64,000 nt of DNA from Coffea arabica (GCF_036785885.1 NC_092312.1:38481239-38545238); one strand, 5' to 3'. Shown: positions 35,214-47,494, counted from the first letter of the stretch. The notes: generated by a model from the letters alone, not told the origin. Numbers and translations: made by a program.

Positions 35214-36893
35214 GGGCCTGTTTGGCACCCTACTTTTTTATCAAGTTTTTTAGCTACTAGTTTTTTAACAACTTTTGCTACAGGAACCCCAAAAAACTTT
35301 TCAAAATTTTTTACCTACACACTTCAAAAATCTATACACAAAAAATTTCTCAAAAACTTTTCTTCCTCCCTCACCCAACCCACCACACCAGACACACCCT
35401 CCACCACCTCTCCCGGCGCCGGTCACCTATTCCGGCGCCGCCGGTAACCTCAAAATTTTTTTTTGAATTTTTGAGTCCCTCACCCTCAAAAATTTATTAT
35501 ATATATTATATATTTATATATTTATTTAAACATATTATAAATATTTTATTTTATTTAAAATATATTTTTATATATTTATATAAATATTATAGACCATATA
35601 AATTAATATTAATATAAATATGTAATTATACATTTATATAAATATTATATATTATATATTTAATATATATAATACATATTATATATATTACACATTTATG
35701 TATATATATTTATGTATATTTATATACAATTATATTATGTATTATGTATAACATAATACATTTATACATAATATTAACACACAATATTAATTATACATTT
35801 ATACATAATACTAATACATTTATACATTTATATTAATTATATTAATACATTTATACATAATATTATATATTTATATATTTATAATAAATTAATTTGTATA
35901 TTTATATAATATTCATTTATAATAATATACAATTATTACATTTGTAAATATATTTATATTATGTATTATATATAATATAATACATTTATATATTTTTATA
36001 TAACTATATAAATATATTTATTTATAAATGTATTATAAATGCATCAATATATATAAATATTTAAACAATAAAAATTATAAATTATAAACAATATTAATTA
36101 TACATTTACACATAATATTAATACATTTATACATTCATATTAATTATATTAATATAGTTATACACAATCATCATATATATTTATAAATTATAATTTATAC
36201 ATTTATATAATATTCATTTATAATATATACATTTATATTAATTATACATTTACAAATATATGTATATTATGTATTATATATAATATAATACATTTTTATA
36301 TTTTTATATAAATATATAAATATATTTATTTATAAATATTTATAAATGTATTATAAATGCATAAATGCATATAAATATTTAAACAATAAAAATTATAAAT
36401 TATAAACAATATTAATTATACACTTATACATAATATTAATATATTTATACATAATCATCATATACATTTATAAATTATAATTTATACATTTATATAATAT
36501 TCATTTATAATTTATACATTTATATTAATTATACATTTATACATTTATAAATATACGTATATTACGTATTATATATAATATAATACATTTATATATTTTT
36601 ATATAAATATATAAATATATTTATTTCTAAATATTTATAAATGTATTATAAATGCATAAATGTTTAAAAATATAAAAATATAAAAATTATAAATTATAAA
36701 ATACTCAAAAAATATGTTTTAAAAATACCTCTAAAAATAATCCAAAAAACGTCTACAGTGACATTTCAAAAACTTCTACAAAAAAATTTTTCACCTTACA
36801 AAAACTTCTACAAAAGTTTTTCAAAAACTTCTACAGTGCACTACAGTAAAGTTTTAGACAAACTCTCAAAAAACTCAGGTTCCAAACAGGCCC
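35214..36893. mobile_element. MITE-like element with GGGCCTGTTTGG ends
   Basis: The left end GGGCCTGTTTGGCACC and the reverse complement of the right end, GGGCCTGTTTGGAACC, match, and AAA lies on both sides. Subterminal phrases such as AAAACTTCTACA recur in both orientations. The GGGCCTGTTTGG terminus is common in plant hAT-like MITEs. The ends carry C-rich and A-rich DNA, but the middle is an AT-only array. There is no coding capacity. Confidence 0.72.
35781..36712. repeat. AT-rich tandem array, about 310-bp unit, three copies
   Basis: The phrase ACAATATTAATTATACA with its following text recurs at 35781, 36088 and 36406 (spacing 307 and 318 bp). Each unit also contains ATTATAAATGCAT(A)AAT and TATATTTATTTATAAAT phrases. 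G and C are nearly absent over more than 1.2 kb. Confidence 0.8.
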
Positions 36894-37748
36894 AAAGTTC
36901 TCATTGTTGAAGAGTATTCAAAGATAACATACACAGTAAAGTTTACAAAGCAAAAAACGAATTCTAAAGTTTCAAATTTTAGAGTTTCCGGCAAAAGCAA
37001 GTCCAGTACTATAATATATAACAAAAAAAAAACAGCATTAGATTATTCAAAATTTTAAAAAACAATACAAAATAAGATCTTTAGAGCATAAAACAAGTTA
37101 AAATTTTGAAGTATTTAACCAAAACAAAATCTAATTAGCCGCCATACATGATAAAACATAAAACATGTAAGGTTCCAAAACTTGCAATTGAAACCTTCAA
37201 GTGACATATGAGGGGTGTTAGTTTTTGTGAATTACAGATTACTGCCTCTATAATGTTTGAGTATTACAAGATAACCATTTCACGGGATTAGAGCGTCAAT
37301 TCACGGGTTGACCCAACCTACCATTTTTTTTTTTTGGTTCAGGTATGACCCAACAATGATCTAATTGAATGCAGGACATGTTGATGCCTATTAATTTCCA
37401 TTCATGTCATTATATAGTTGTTACAATCCCTATACACAATAATAGAACCAAAACAAGATTTAGAGACTTCCAAGACTCACTCTTCAATCTTCATGCAAAT
37501 ATATCAATTGCTATACAAATATTAATTTCCATAATCTAACTTCAACTATTTCAGCAACAATATTTATTCTTTATTACTTGGAAAGAGGAAGCAAAAGTGA
37601 AAATGTATACAATACCAGTGGTTCTTCAACTAGTAAATGCTAAAAGCATCCGAAGCAAAGCAGCATTTCTTACGCTTTAATACCAAATCCATGTACCAGA
37701 GCCAATTAATTACAAGAAAACATGAAGAATATGGTGAGACAAATTGAA
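36894..37748. other. 3' flank of the second ANN3 copy
   Basis: AT-rich DNA immediately downstream of the TGA at 37749-37751 (minus strand). It should hold the 3' untranslated region of ANN3 copy 2. No mobile-element borders and no other gene were seen. Confidence 0.5.
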
Positions 37749-37766
37749 TCAAATCTTTGCACCCAG

Positions 37767-38235
37767 TGAAGAAGCGCTGAGCTTCCCCGGACCGAGCTGA
37801 TCGGATGAGCTCGGCGTGTTGATGGACGAGCTGGTTCCAAGCCTGCAAGACAAACAAGAATGAATTAGCAAAGGGGGTCCGGGGGTTGTCCCCGAGGGCA
37901 CTCCGACGGTCAAGTTAGTTTTCCGGTGAGTCCAGTTCACGAGAGTAAACAGTCGAGAGTCGTTCGCCAATAGTGAGCGTACCTTGTATAACTGGTGTGC
38001 ATTACCATTTATACCTTCTTGGGAGTCCGACCTCCGTACATTTCGGGACTTGCCCGGTATAGTCCCTATTCCGCGCTGAGGGGGATTTCCTCCGACCTCT
38101 GCGGGATGGTCCTCTGTCCCTTCCGGAGCCCTAGCAGCAGCGTGGCCCAGAACGGCTGCCAGGAGCCTGGGGCTAAGGCCCAACTCGGCCATACCTGGAC
38201 TGCCACGTGTCCAGGCCCAAGATGGGGCCTCTGCA
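37767..38235 (-). repeat. 3' LTR of the Tat element
   Basis: On the plus strand it begins TGAAGAAGCGCTGAGC and ends GGGGCCTCTGCA. It is the mate of 47497-47965, with equal length. Confidence 0.93.
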
Positions 38236-38856
38236 CTAGTCCCCTAGATTAGGTAGGACTGTCAGGCAGACCTAATCTACCCTTGCCACGTGGGAGGCCA
38301 GCGCCGCGCGCTGCTCTGCCAAAGTCACCTCCAGTACAATGCTGTCATAGGGAAGCTGCGCCCACGTCCTTTCAGTTGTCGCGTCCCTTCGGTCTCTGTA
38401 CTCTTATTAAATGCGTTCACATGGGACGGTTCAAATCCAAGCAACCGTTTTCCCCCCATTTCACCCCCTATAAATAGGAGTCATCAGACTTCACTCGCCT
38501 TTATTTGCCATTTCCTCCGTCCTTCGCGCATTTCGATTCCCCAGTAAAGAGGCTTCCGGCTCTTTGTGCCCAGATTCTGGCGACTTCTTCATCCCTTTCC
38601 CTGCTCCAGTCATCAGTAAGTCTTTCCCCTTCCCCCTTCCCCCTTCACCTTCACATTTTCCTTTCCTCCGCCACCTCCTGCTTTTTATGTCCGATCATTC
38701 TGACGTTACTTCCACCGCGTCCCAAATTCCGGCCCGCCGTAGAGTCCCCCAGATTGTCATTTCTTCGTCTTCCTTCTCACCTTCTCCTTCCCCCCCTCCT
38801 CTTCTTCTTCTAATTCTTACTTCCCCATTCCTGACTTACTTGAGCCCATTGCAATC

Positions 38857-41128
38857 ATGAGCTCTCCCTCTGCCCACTCTCCTTCAGCCCGAGACCTAGA
38901 GGAGGCGGTCGAGCTCAACGCCTATATGGAGCAAAAGGCCACCTCCGTCTCTTCTCCCCAGTCTCCACATGATTCCCCGGGCGGAGCCCAGGGAGGAGTT
39001 GGAGAGGATAGGGATTCCTCCGAGGGGACCCCTGCCCCTGAAGAGGAGGGTGATCCCGAATCCAACTACGGGTACCCCGACCACGAAGAGGTCACCCTCT
39101 CACCCGAGACGGTGGCCGAGTTGGTCAGGTCCTTCTCCATCCCTCCGGCCTTCGAGCCCAGGGCTGCCGGGCCCAACGACCGAGCCAGCCGACCTCCTCC
39201 TGGTTTCGTAGCCATCTACAGGGAGCAGCTGATCGGGGGGCTCCGACTGCCAATACCTCCAGCCCTGACTGAGATCCTGAGCTATTGGGGGCTCAGAATC
39301 ACCCAGGTCCATCCTAACTCGATCAGGATCATCATAGGATTCCTGATCTACTGCCAAATCTGCTCCATCCCTTACTCTCTCTCCCTCTTCCAAGCTACTT
39401 ACATCCTCAAGACCTCCCTCGCTGGGTGGTATTACTTCTCCCGCCGTACCGGGAACCAAGGTCGGGGGGATAAGAGCACCCAGGACCTGTTCTTCGCGTT
39501 CCCTACTTCCATCAAGAACTGGAAGGGGGACTTCTTCTTCGTCAAATCCACTGGCTTTGATGCCACCGTGTGGAAGGTCGGGGAGGTCAAATCCGATCCC
39601 TACCCGGAGGACCTGGACTCGGAGACCCTCATCCAGCTGGTGAGCTCTAAGGTGAAACTCCATGCCACCAAGTTCTCCACCCAGCAGATCTCTGCGGCCG
39701 GGCTGATGGGGACAATGTCCGGGTCCCCTGGCGAGGTGGTGGCCTCCCCTATCAACCTCGACGCCTGTAACGCCGACTCTGTCCCTGTAGCTCGTTGTAT
39801 TTGCATATCTGTCATATATTCTCCTACCGACCTGTTTTGGCTGACCTAACAATGTTTTTCACAGTGAGGAGGTTATCCAAGCTGCTAGGCGCGTCCACTG
39901 AGGAGGCTACCCCCACTCCCCAGCCAGAGGCGGCCAAAGAGGCCTCTGGGGCGACTTCAACCCCGGGGGGCGGCCAAGCCCCCCAGAAGGAAGCGCATGA
40001 CACCTCCTCTCCCTCCAAGAAGGCCGCCAACAACAAGAAGAATGCGACCGGGAAGAAGAGGGGTCGAGGAGACGAGCCCTCCCAGCCCGGGAAGAAGCTC
40101 GCGCTGGTCCCAACACAGCCCCCTCCCCTTACGCTGGCATCGGGGAAGCCAATCCACCTGGGCGTTGACTCTGCCGAGGAGTATGCCCGGGAGTCGCCTC
40201 CCCCGAGGTTGTGGCACTTCCGCCACATAGCTCCCTTGAAGCCGGGCCAAGTCCCCACAATGCATGACTCCCACCAGTTCTGTCCGTCCTGGGGGCTTTC
40301 CATCAATGACCGGACCCAGTTCCCCGAGGTGGCACGCTAGCTGGTAGCGGGTTCGGTCCTTCCGTGCGATAGGAGGTGGATGGAGTTGGCCTCCCCCTCC
40401 GAGGTCCAGGACGCGTACTACGCGGCCCAGGCTCAAGTAAGTTTTCCAGCTATTGGGCCAGTTGTGCCTCTGTGTTTGGACTAGACAGCGCAATGCGCTG
40501 ACCAGTTTTCCCTCCTCCTCAGGCCAACGCCGCTGGTGCTGCCCTGGCGACCCGTTTCTCCGAGCTGTCTCCCAACTTGGAGAAATTGTGAAAGAAGAAT
40601 CGGGAGACAGAGCAGAGGCTTACCCAGGCCCTTAAGGAGGTGGACTCCCTTAAGGCCAAACTGGACAAGGCCGAGAAAGGGCTGGAGACGGCTCAAGTCC
40701 AACTCGTCTCGGCCAGGTCGGAGCTCGACCAAGAGAAGGCCGGCGTGGCCAAGCTGAAGGAAGACCACGCCATCGAGCTCTCCGGCACCGTCAGCCGGGA
40801 GCGAAAGAAGGCAGTCCGGAAGTACATCTCCTCCGAACAGTTTGCCGAGGACGTCGCCCTCCTCAACGAGCCCATCCTCCAGATCGGCTTCACCCGAGCC
40901 CTAGACAAGGTCAAGGAACTCGGCCTGCCTGGCTTCGACTTGGCCGCTTTCAAGGAGTAAAACTCTAAAGCCGAGGAGAAGGTAGACTGGCTCTTTGACG
41001 GGTATTGCAAGGGGTATGCCTTGAAGGAGCTAGCGGGCAGGAGTGATGTGGGAGCCGACCTGGTGGAGGTTCCCCTGGAGGAGAACGAGGCTCCCGACAG
41101 AGCTCCCGGCAAGGAGCCGGTAGCCTAG
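38857..41128 (+). pseudogene. Spliced antisense ORF of the Tat element (PF04195-like)
   Basis: This frame runs opposite to gag-pol. Exons 38857-39793, 39865-40436 and 40523-41128 join with GT-AG borders and correct phases (GTTGTA...TTTTTCACAG and GTAAGT...CCTCCTCAG). They give a frame of 704 codons plus TAG at 41126. The first exon has a block around GLRLPIPPALTEILSYWGLR and QVHPNSIRIIIGF, typical of the 'putative gypsy type transposon' domain of Tat elements. The middle is proline- and lysine-rich with a possible nuclear signal (KKRGRG), and the last exon is a probable coiled coil. Three in-frame stops occur: TAG 40338-40340, TGA 40589-40591 and TAA 40958-40960. All fit single C-to-T changes. 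Function is unknown; roles in silencing or particle assembly are speculation. Confidence 0.75.
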
Positions 41129-41379
41129 GGCGGCGACCACTCCAGAAACCCTTTCCATCTTGTTATAAGGATGTGACCATGCTCCAATTGAAAATGCTCT
41201 TGAAGGTCCATCTGAGATGGAAGGCTCCCCTGCTTCTGGGTTCCTGAATAGCCTTCACCATACGCCTCTCAACATGCTTAAGGTGTACCTTCAGCCCCTG
41301 CTCCAAGCAGGTTACCAGCAAGAAGAAGAGTGTCCGAACTGTTCTCCTTTTGTGGCTCGGTAGGCTCTGTAACAGAGAG

Positions 41380-41461
41380 GCGACTTGGAAGCTTTGTAAT
41401 AGATAGGCGACTTGGGAGCTTTGTAATAGATAGGCGACTTGGAAGCTTTGTAATAGATAGG
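41380..41461. repeat. 27-bp tandem repeat, three copies
   Basis: The unit AGGCGACTTGGAAGCTTTGT followed by AATAGAT occurs three times in a row, with GGAAG or GGGAG as the main variation. Confidence 0.9.
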
Positions 41462-41535
41462 TTTTGAATTCATATATGAAACTTGAAGGAAATTTTCTCG
41501 CAACTCTTGCCTGCGCCCAACTCTAGCAACCAAAG

Positions 41536-41965
41536 CCATGTGCCGACCTCCTGGGTCGAGCACCAAATATATACCCCCGTTAATCTAACAACTAAATCAT
41601 TAGAGGCAACCAGATTGTCGAAACCCTGTGCCGACCTCCCGGGTCGAGCACCACGCCGTCCTACCAAAGCAACGTGCCAGCCTCTTGGGGCTGAACACCA
41701 AACCTTAAGGATTTTTCCCGCCGACCTCCTGGGTCGAGCGTCGAACCTTGAATCCCATCAGGCCCAGAATAGTCCACTCCACGCCGACCTCTCGTGGCCG
41801 AGCGTCGAGCTCTCAGATTCCCAAGCTTTAACCCTTGCCGACCTCTCGGGGTCGAGCATCGCACTTCGCAATGGCGTCCGCCGACCTCTCGAGGCCGAGC
41901 GTGGAATTTTCAGAATCTTTCACAGTTTTCCAGTCGTGCCGACCTCCTGGGGTCGAGCACTCCCG
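41536..41965. repeat. Array of eight GCCGACCTC...GTCGAGC repeats
   Basis: A core of the form GCCGACCTC(C/T)(C/T)GGGGTCGAGC recurs at about 41540, 41629, 41676, 41719, 41783, 41837, 41879 and 41937. The spacing varies between about 42 and 90 bp. Each core is itself partly palindromic (CGACCTC/GTCGAG). It occupies the region upstream of the 3' end where Tat elements are known to evolve tandem repeats. Confidence 0.85.
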
Positions 41966-42174
41966 CACTCTCAAAGGCATCCCGCATCCATTACTAACTC
42001 TTAGCCCCCCACTAGGACATTTAGTGAGGGAACGCTAAGTGTGCTAGTATAAGATTCAAACTTAAAAGGCAAACAAGTACAAATGAAATTAAAACTTGAA
42101 AGTCGAGCATTTATTGAATGATGAAATTGAAATTCGGATTCCAAAAAACAGACAACCGAACACCCTAGTCTAAC

Positions 42175-43963
42175 CTATGCTACAAACAGTCGCAGATTGG
42201 AGAAGTGCCAAGTGCGGGGTACCTCTGATCCATCTATTTTCGCGAGCTTGCAGTAGCCAGTTCGGCTCGCCTCAAGGACCTTGTATGGGCCTTCCCAATT
42301 CGGGTCAAGCTTGTTGGAGCCATGAGCTCGGCTGACCGAGTTCTTCCTTAGGACAAGGTTCCCCGGCTGGTACTGTATGGTTCTCACTCTGGCGTTATGA
42401 TAGCGGCGAGCTGGCCTTTGTACTTAGCTATTCGTACCGCCGCTTCCTCACGCTTAGCCTCCAGCATGTCCAAGTTGCACCTCAGCTCTTCCTCATTGGA
42501 TGACGCAACAAAGTTCTGTGTCCGGGGCTAGGGGAGACCAATCTCCGCGGGTACCACCGCTTCTACTCCGTAAGTCAGAGAGAACGGGGTCTCGTGGGTT
42601 GCCGTTCTGGGCGTAGTGTGGTAAGCCTAGAGGACACTAGGGAGTTCATCCAACCAGTTAGACTGGGCCAGTTCCAGCCTAGTTTTCAATCCTTGGAGGA
42701 TGGTTCGATTGGCATTTTCCACCTGGCCGTTGGCTTGGGGATGGCCGACCGATGTAAAGTGCTGATTGATCCCGAGCTCAGCGCACCAGCTCTTGAAGGG
42801 GTTTTCTGCGAATTGGCGCTCGTTGTCTGATATTAAGACATGCGGGATCCCGAAGCGGCAGACTATATTCCTCCAGAAGAACTTCTGAATTGCCCTCCCA
42901 GAGATAGAGACCAGGGGCTCTACTTCCATCTATTTCGTGAAATAGTCTATGGCCACCACGAGGTGCTCATATCTCCCCGGGACTCGGGGGAAGGGACCCA
43001 GAAGGTCTACCCCCCATTGAGCGAAGGGCCAGGGACTGTGGATGGGGATCATTTCTCGAGCTGGCTGGTGGCGCAGTGGGGCGTGCACCTGGCAGGCTCG
43101 GCATTTCTGTACCAGTTCTGCGGCATCTGGGAAGACGGAGGGCCAGTATAGCCCAAGAGAATGCACTTTTTGGCCAATATCCGGGACCCCACATGTGCCG
43201 CACATATCCCTTCATGGATTTCGCGAAGGACGTAGTCACCTTCCTCGGGAGTCACGCACTTTAGCCAGGGAGATAAGTATGACCTCCTGTAGAGGGTTCC
43301 CCCAGTGTAGGCGTACTTGACAGCTCTGAGTTGGATCCGGCGAGCCTCGGTTTTGTTCTTAGGGAGGGCACCCGAGCTGAGGAAATTTACTAATGGGGTC
43401 ATCCAGGTGGCCGAGCTGTCTATAGCCAGGATCTAGATTTGGTCGATACTTTTCTGCTTTACCACCTCTACCAAAACTTCCTTGTTCAGGTGCGCAAACG
43501 AGGAGGATGCCAGCTTTGACAGGGCGTCTGCAAGCTTGTTTTGCGATCTTGGCACCCGCTCAATTTCAAAGGTATCAAACGGGGCTATTGCCTCCTGCAC
43601 CTTGGCCAGATATTTCTTCATGATCTCCTCCTTGACCTCGTATTCCCCGCGGACTTGGAGGACAACGAGCTGAGAGTCGCTCCGGACTTTGATCGCGGTT
43701 ATACCCATCTGGTGGGCTATCCGCAACCCCGTCAATAGGGCCTCATACTCAGCCTCATTGTTAGATGCGGGAAAGTCAAACCGGAGAGCATAGGTCAACT
43801 CTTCCCCGGTTGGCGAGATGAGCAGCAGACCTGCTCCGCTTCCTTCCTTGCTGGAGGCCCCGTCTACGAACAACACCCATGGCTTCCTCAGCCGTACATC
43901 CTCGCGCAGAGGGCTTAGTTCGGTTAGGGTCAAGTTGGCCCCCTCAGCAAGGAAGTCTGCCAA
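42175..43963 (-). pseudogene. Tat element second RNase H and integrase, broken
   Basis: The frame 43963-43433 holds the additional RNase H of Tat elements: FVDGASSKEGSGAGLLL, SNNEAEYEALLTGL, VRSDSQLVV and LADALSKLA. The integrase follows in pieces: LREIHEGICAAHVGSRIL and CRACQ (zinc-binding HHCC region) in 43402-43049 and 43205-42930, WGVDLLGPFP and LISDNERQFAENPF (first two catalytic Asp), and HPQANGQVENANR (Glu) in 42929-42627. The C-terminal part is 42387-42175 (WEGPYKVLEAS). The pieces lie in different frames or are cut by stops, so at least two shifts separate them. Integrase would insert the cDNA copy into the genome. Confidence 0.85.
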
Positions 43964-46190
43964 GGCCTAAGCCTTGATGGCTGTGCGAGGCTGATAGCGA
44001 TGTCATGTTCGGCCAGCTCGATGGCCCACTTGGTCATCGGACCCGAGACCTCGGGCTTGGCAAGTATCTGCCGTAAGGGCTGATCGGTCACGATGACGAT
44101 GCTGTGGGCCTGGAAATAAGGCCGGAGCTTGCGGGCAGCATGCACCAAGGCTAGGACCAACTTCTCAGCCGGCGTGTATCGCGTCTCCGGCCCTTGTAAA
44201 GCACGGTTGACATAGTATATAGGCCTCTGAACCCCCCTGTCCTCCCGCACCAAGACCGCGCTAACGGCTTTGTTGCAAGCAGACAGGTATAGGAACAGGG
44301 TCTCCCCCTGCTCCAGGGCGGTCAGGGTGGGTAGCTCTGCTAAGTATGCCTTCAGGTCGGCGAAAGCTCTCTGGCACTCCTCCGTCCATTGGAAGTCTTT
44401 AGGCGCTTTTAGGACATTAAAGAAGGGCAGCCCCCTGACCGCGGAGCGCGAGGGGAATCTGTTCAGGGCAGCCATCCTTCCTGTGAGCCGCTGGACCTCC
44501 TTCACGTTCCTTGGGGGTGCCATGTCCATGATAGCTTGGAGCTTATCCGGGTTGGCCCGGATCCCGTCCCGAGACACCAGGAATCCTAAGAACCTTCCCG
44601 ACCTGACCCCGAAGGTACATTTTTTCGGATTCAGCCGCGTCCGGCTCTCCCGCAGGATGCCCAAGATTTCCCTCAGGTCGGGGACGAGCTGCTGATCAGT
44701 TCGACTCTTGACGATCATGTCATCCACGTAGACCTCCATGCTCCTGCCGATCTGATTCTGGAACAGTTTATTGACCAAGCGCTGGTAGGTAGCTCCCGCA
44801 TTCTTCAAGCCAAACGGCATAGTCCGGTAGTAGTAGGTTCCTTCCTCTATGATGAAGGAGGTCTTTTCCCGGTCCTCCTCAGCCATCTCTATCTGGTGGT
44901 ACCCCTTAAAGGTATCCAGAAAGTACAAAACATCAAATCCCACAATAGAATCTACTAACCTGTCGATTCTTGGTAGAGGAAAGTAGTCCTTTGGGCAAGC
45001 TTTGTTGAGATCCGTGAAATCCACACACATCCTCCAGGTCTGATCCTCCTTCTTTACCAGCACCGGGTTGGCTAACCAGGTTGAATAGTAGACCTCTAGG
45101 ATGATCTGGGACTCCAGCAGTTTCCCGACCTCCTTTTTGATCACCTCATTCCTTTCTGGGCGAAACTCCTCTTTATCTGCTTCACTGTCTTGAAGCGGGG
45201 ATTCACGTTGAGGTGGTGTACTGCAAGGTCGGTCGGGATCTCGGGCATGTCATTAACTGACCAGGCGAAGACTTGGGAATATTCCCTCAATAGGGCCTTC
45301 AAATCTTTCTTCTCCTCAGGAGGCAGCAGCTTGCCGATGCGGATTACCTGGTCAGGCCGATCTTCCCTCAGGGGGAACTCCTCGACCTCGTCCTCGGTGC
45401 CCAGCTGCCGAGCCTCCTCACCCGGGATGTAGGGCTCCAAGCAGCCCGTCTGGGCGACCAGCTTCTCCTGCCCCCGAAGCATGGCCAAGTAACACGCTCT
45501 GGCCACCTCGGGATCACCACGCACGTCGGCTATCCCTCCCGAGGTGGGGAATTTGACGCTAAGGTGGAGCGTGGAGGGTATAGCTCGGAGGGCGTTCAAG
45601 GCAGGCCGACCCAGGAACACATTGTACGGGGATGGCTGCTTGACTACCACGAAATTACCTGGGATGGTCCGGCATTTGGGGGCCTGTCCTACCGTGACCA
45701 TCAAGGTGATCATGCCTTCCGGGTTGACAGGCGGCCCGGTGAAGCTCATCAGGGGTGTTCGAACCGGGGTCAGCTGCCCGTGCTCTAAGCCGAACTCCTT
45801 GAACACCCGATAGAACATAATATCAACTGCACTTCCTTGGTCGGCGTACACCTTCTTTACCCAGTGGTTGTTGGTGATAATGTCTATCACGATGGCCTCG
45901 TGATTCCCGGACGCGTCACGCCGCTCAAGGCGGTCGCGCCGCTGGCCTTCACCCCGATCTCTGCGGTAGGTGCGTCCGGACTCCTGGCCTGGGCGACCTT
46001 GCCGCACGAACCATTCCAGGAAATCGTGTTGGATCAGATCTTCGATCTCCTTCCGCAGGGTCCAGCATCCCTCCGTATCGTGTCCCACGTCGTGGTGGAA
46101 GGCGCAGTACCGGTCCTGGTTTCTTTTGTTCCGAGGTGTCCCCATCTTGGGCGGCCGGTCTCCCAGGCTTTCCGCCTCCATAACAGCCAA
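43930..46190 (-). pseudogene. Tat element protease and reverse transcriptase, frameshifted
   Basis: The frame 46190-45141 starts with a gag tail holding a CAFHHDVGHDTEGC zinc knuckle, then a retropepsin-like region with ADQGSAVDIMF (the catalytic Asp is kept but the usual D-S/T-G is D-Q-G) and VFLGRPALNAL. It ends near FAQKGMR. The reverse transcriptase 45144-43930 is in another frame: WRMCVDFTDLNKACPKD, GYHQIEMAEEDREKTSF, MPFGLKNAGATYQRLVN and YVDDMIVKS (catalytic YVDD), then the first RNase H (YYVNRALQGPETRYTPAEK). A shift at about 45145 and another near 43985, where a TAG also lies, break the polyprotein. Confidence 0.87.
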
Positions 46191-46411
46191 GATTTGGGCT
46201 CTAGGCTGTGTCAGGGGGGTGTAGCCCTTCTCCGGGAGTGGTGGCGGAGCAGGGGCTTTTTCCCTCGTGAGCCGGTCAAAGACGTTCTTTTTGGCCGGGC
46301 CGTCCTTGTTCTCAGGGTGGTTTTCCCGTCCTCTCCGATCCCCGAGACCGCGATCTGACTCTTTCTTCAGGCGAGTTGCTTCCTCGACATTGGCGGCCGC
46401 GTGCGCCCTTT

Positions 46412-47451
46412 TTAAGAGCTCTTCCAGATTTGCGGGGGCTGCTCAGCCAACTTGTAGAAGAGGTCCTCCACCCTGAGCCCGTTCATAAAGGCAGCCATGA
46501 CCACCTTTTCGTCCTTGTCCCTGACCTGTAAGCTCTCCGTGTTAAAGTGGGTCATGAAAGTTCTCAGTGACTCGTCGGACCTCTGCCTGATTATCATCAG
46601 GTGGGTCGCGTTCTTTGAGTAAGTTTTGGAGGAGACGAATTGGGCGACAAATTGCCTGGCCAACTCGGAAAAACTCCGGATAGTCCCCGGGGCCAGGCCT
46701 TGGAACCAAAGCCGGGCTTTCCCCTTCAGGAACATGGGGAAGGTCTTGCAGCGGATCTCGTCCGCCGCAGTTTGCAGGCACATGTGTGTCAGGAAGACCG
46801 AGAGGTGGTCCTCCGGGTCGGTCGAGGCATCGTACATCTCGATGCTGGGGATCTTGAATCTCCGGGGTAGCGGGTAGTCCTCTTTTTCCCGGGTAAAGGG
46901 TGAGGTCGCGTAATTGTCGTCATACAGTTACGGCCGCATGATCTGTTCGAGTTCATCTCGGACAGGTTTCCACTGATGGGGGTCACGCGGCCGGCTCTTA
47001 ACAGATCGAGCAGGAGAGCGCTCGAGCCCGTTCCCCGTGGGTTTTCGTGGGGAAGGGTCTCTTGGACAGCTCCCCACAGTCCGACCGCTGGAGTTCCTCT
47101 CGCTGTCTCCGACCACCGAGGCCCGCGGACGAGGGGGGTCCGCGGCCGTTTCCTCCTAGGAGGTTGATCCCGCAACTCATCCTCGGAGGGGACGAGCTGG
47201 GGCTCCTTTCCCTTGTCCCTCGCCTTGGAGGTCTGCACGCCTCCAGCCCCTTCCCCCTCCTTCGCCTGCCGGATTATGTCTTCCAGCATGGGGAGATTCT
47301 CCGTTACGAATTGGAAGATCTGCTGCCTCCTCTCTCCTGAAAGGGCTGAGCCCCCGGCGCCCCGGGCCGCCTCAGCCTCCATTCGCTGGGATCCCTCACC
47401 GCCTCCAGGGCTGGTGCTCTCTATCGTTCGCTTGGATCGCGTTCTTGCCAT
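46412..47451 (-). pseudogene. Tat element gag, broken
   Basis: Gag starts at ATG 47451 (MARTRSKRTIESTSPGGGEG). The sequence changes frame near 47130, meets a TAA just after 46928, and continues as the retrotransposon gag core at 46837-46412 (DPEDHLSVFLTHM, KGKARLWFQGLAPGTI, FSELARQFVAQF, LQVRDKDEKVVMAAFMNGL). A further shift lies near 46437. Because the 5' LTR is open in the same frame as annexin exon 6, a 465-codon read-through frame (48186-46789) joins annexin repeat IV, the LTR and the gag N-terminus. Confidence 0.82.
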
Positions 47452-47476
47452 CAACACAATCTTGATTACCTTACGA

Positions 47477-47494
47477 TTCCCACAGACGACGCCA
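47477..47494 (-). other. Primer-binding site of the Tat element
   Basis: TGGCGTCGTCTGTGGGAA on the minus strand lies two bases inside the 5' LTR. Its form is typical for Tat/Athila elements and it confirms the minus orientation. Confidence 0.75.

Larger units (their letters stand above)
41129..42174. other. Spacer between antisense ORF and integrase of the Tat element
   Basis: Non-coding part of the element holding the two tandem arrays listed separately. Between them and the integrase C-terminus lies about 200 bp of AT-richer text with no recognised signal. Confidence 0.6.

Noticed and set aside
39100..40493. Long minus-strand frames opposite the antisense ORF (for example 250 and 178 codons)
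   Set aside because: GC-rich shadow frames without family motifs; the plus-strand frame has the conserved domain and splice sites.
41536..41965. Regularly spaced GC-rich repeats resembling a CRISPR array
   Set aside because: Repeats vary in sequence, spacing is irregular, and they lie inside a plant retrotransposon. CRISPR arrays do not occur in plant nuclear genomes.
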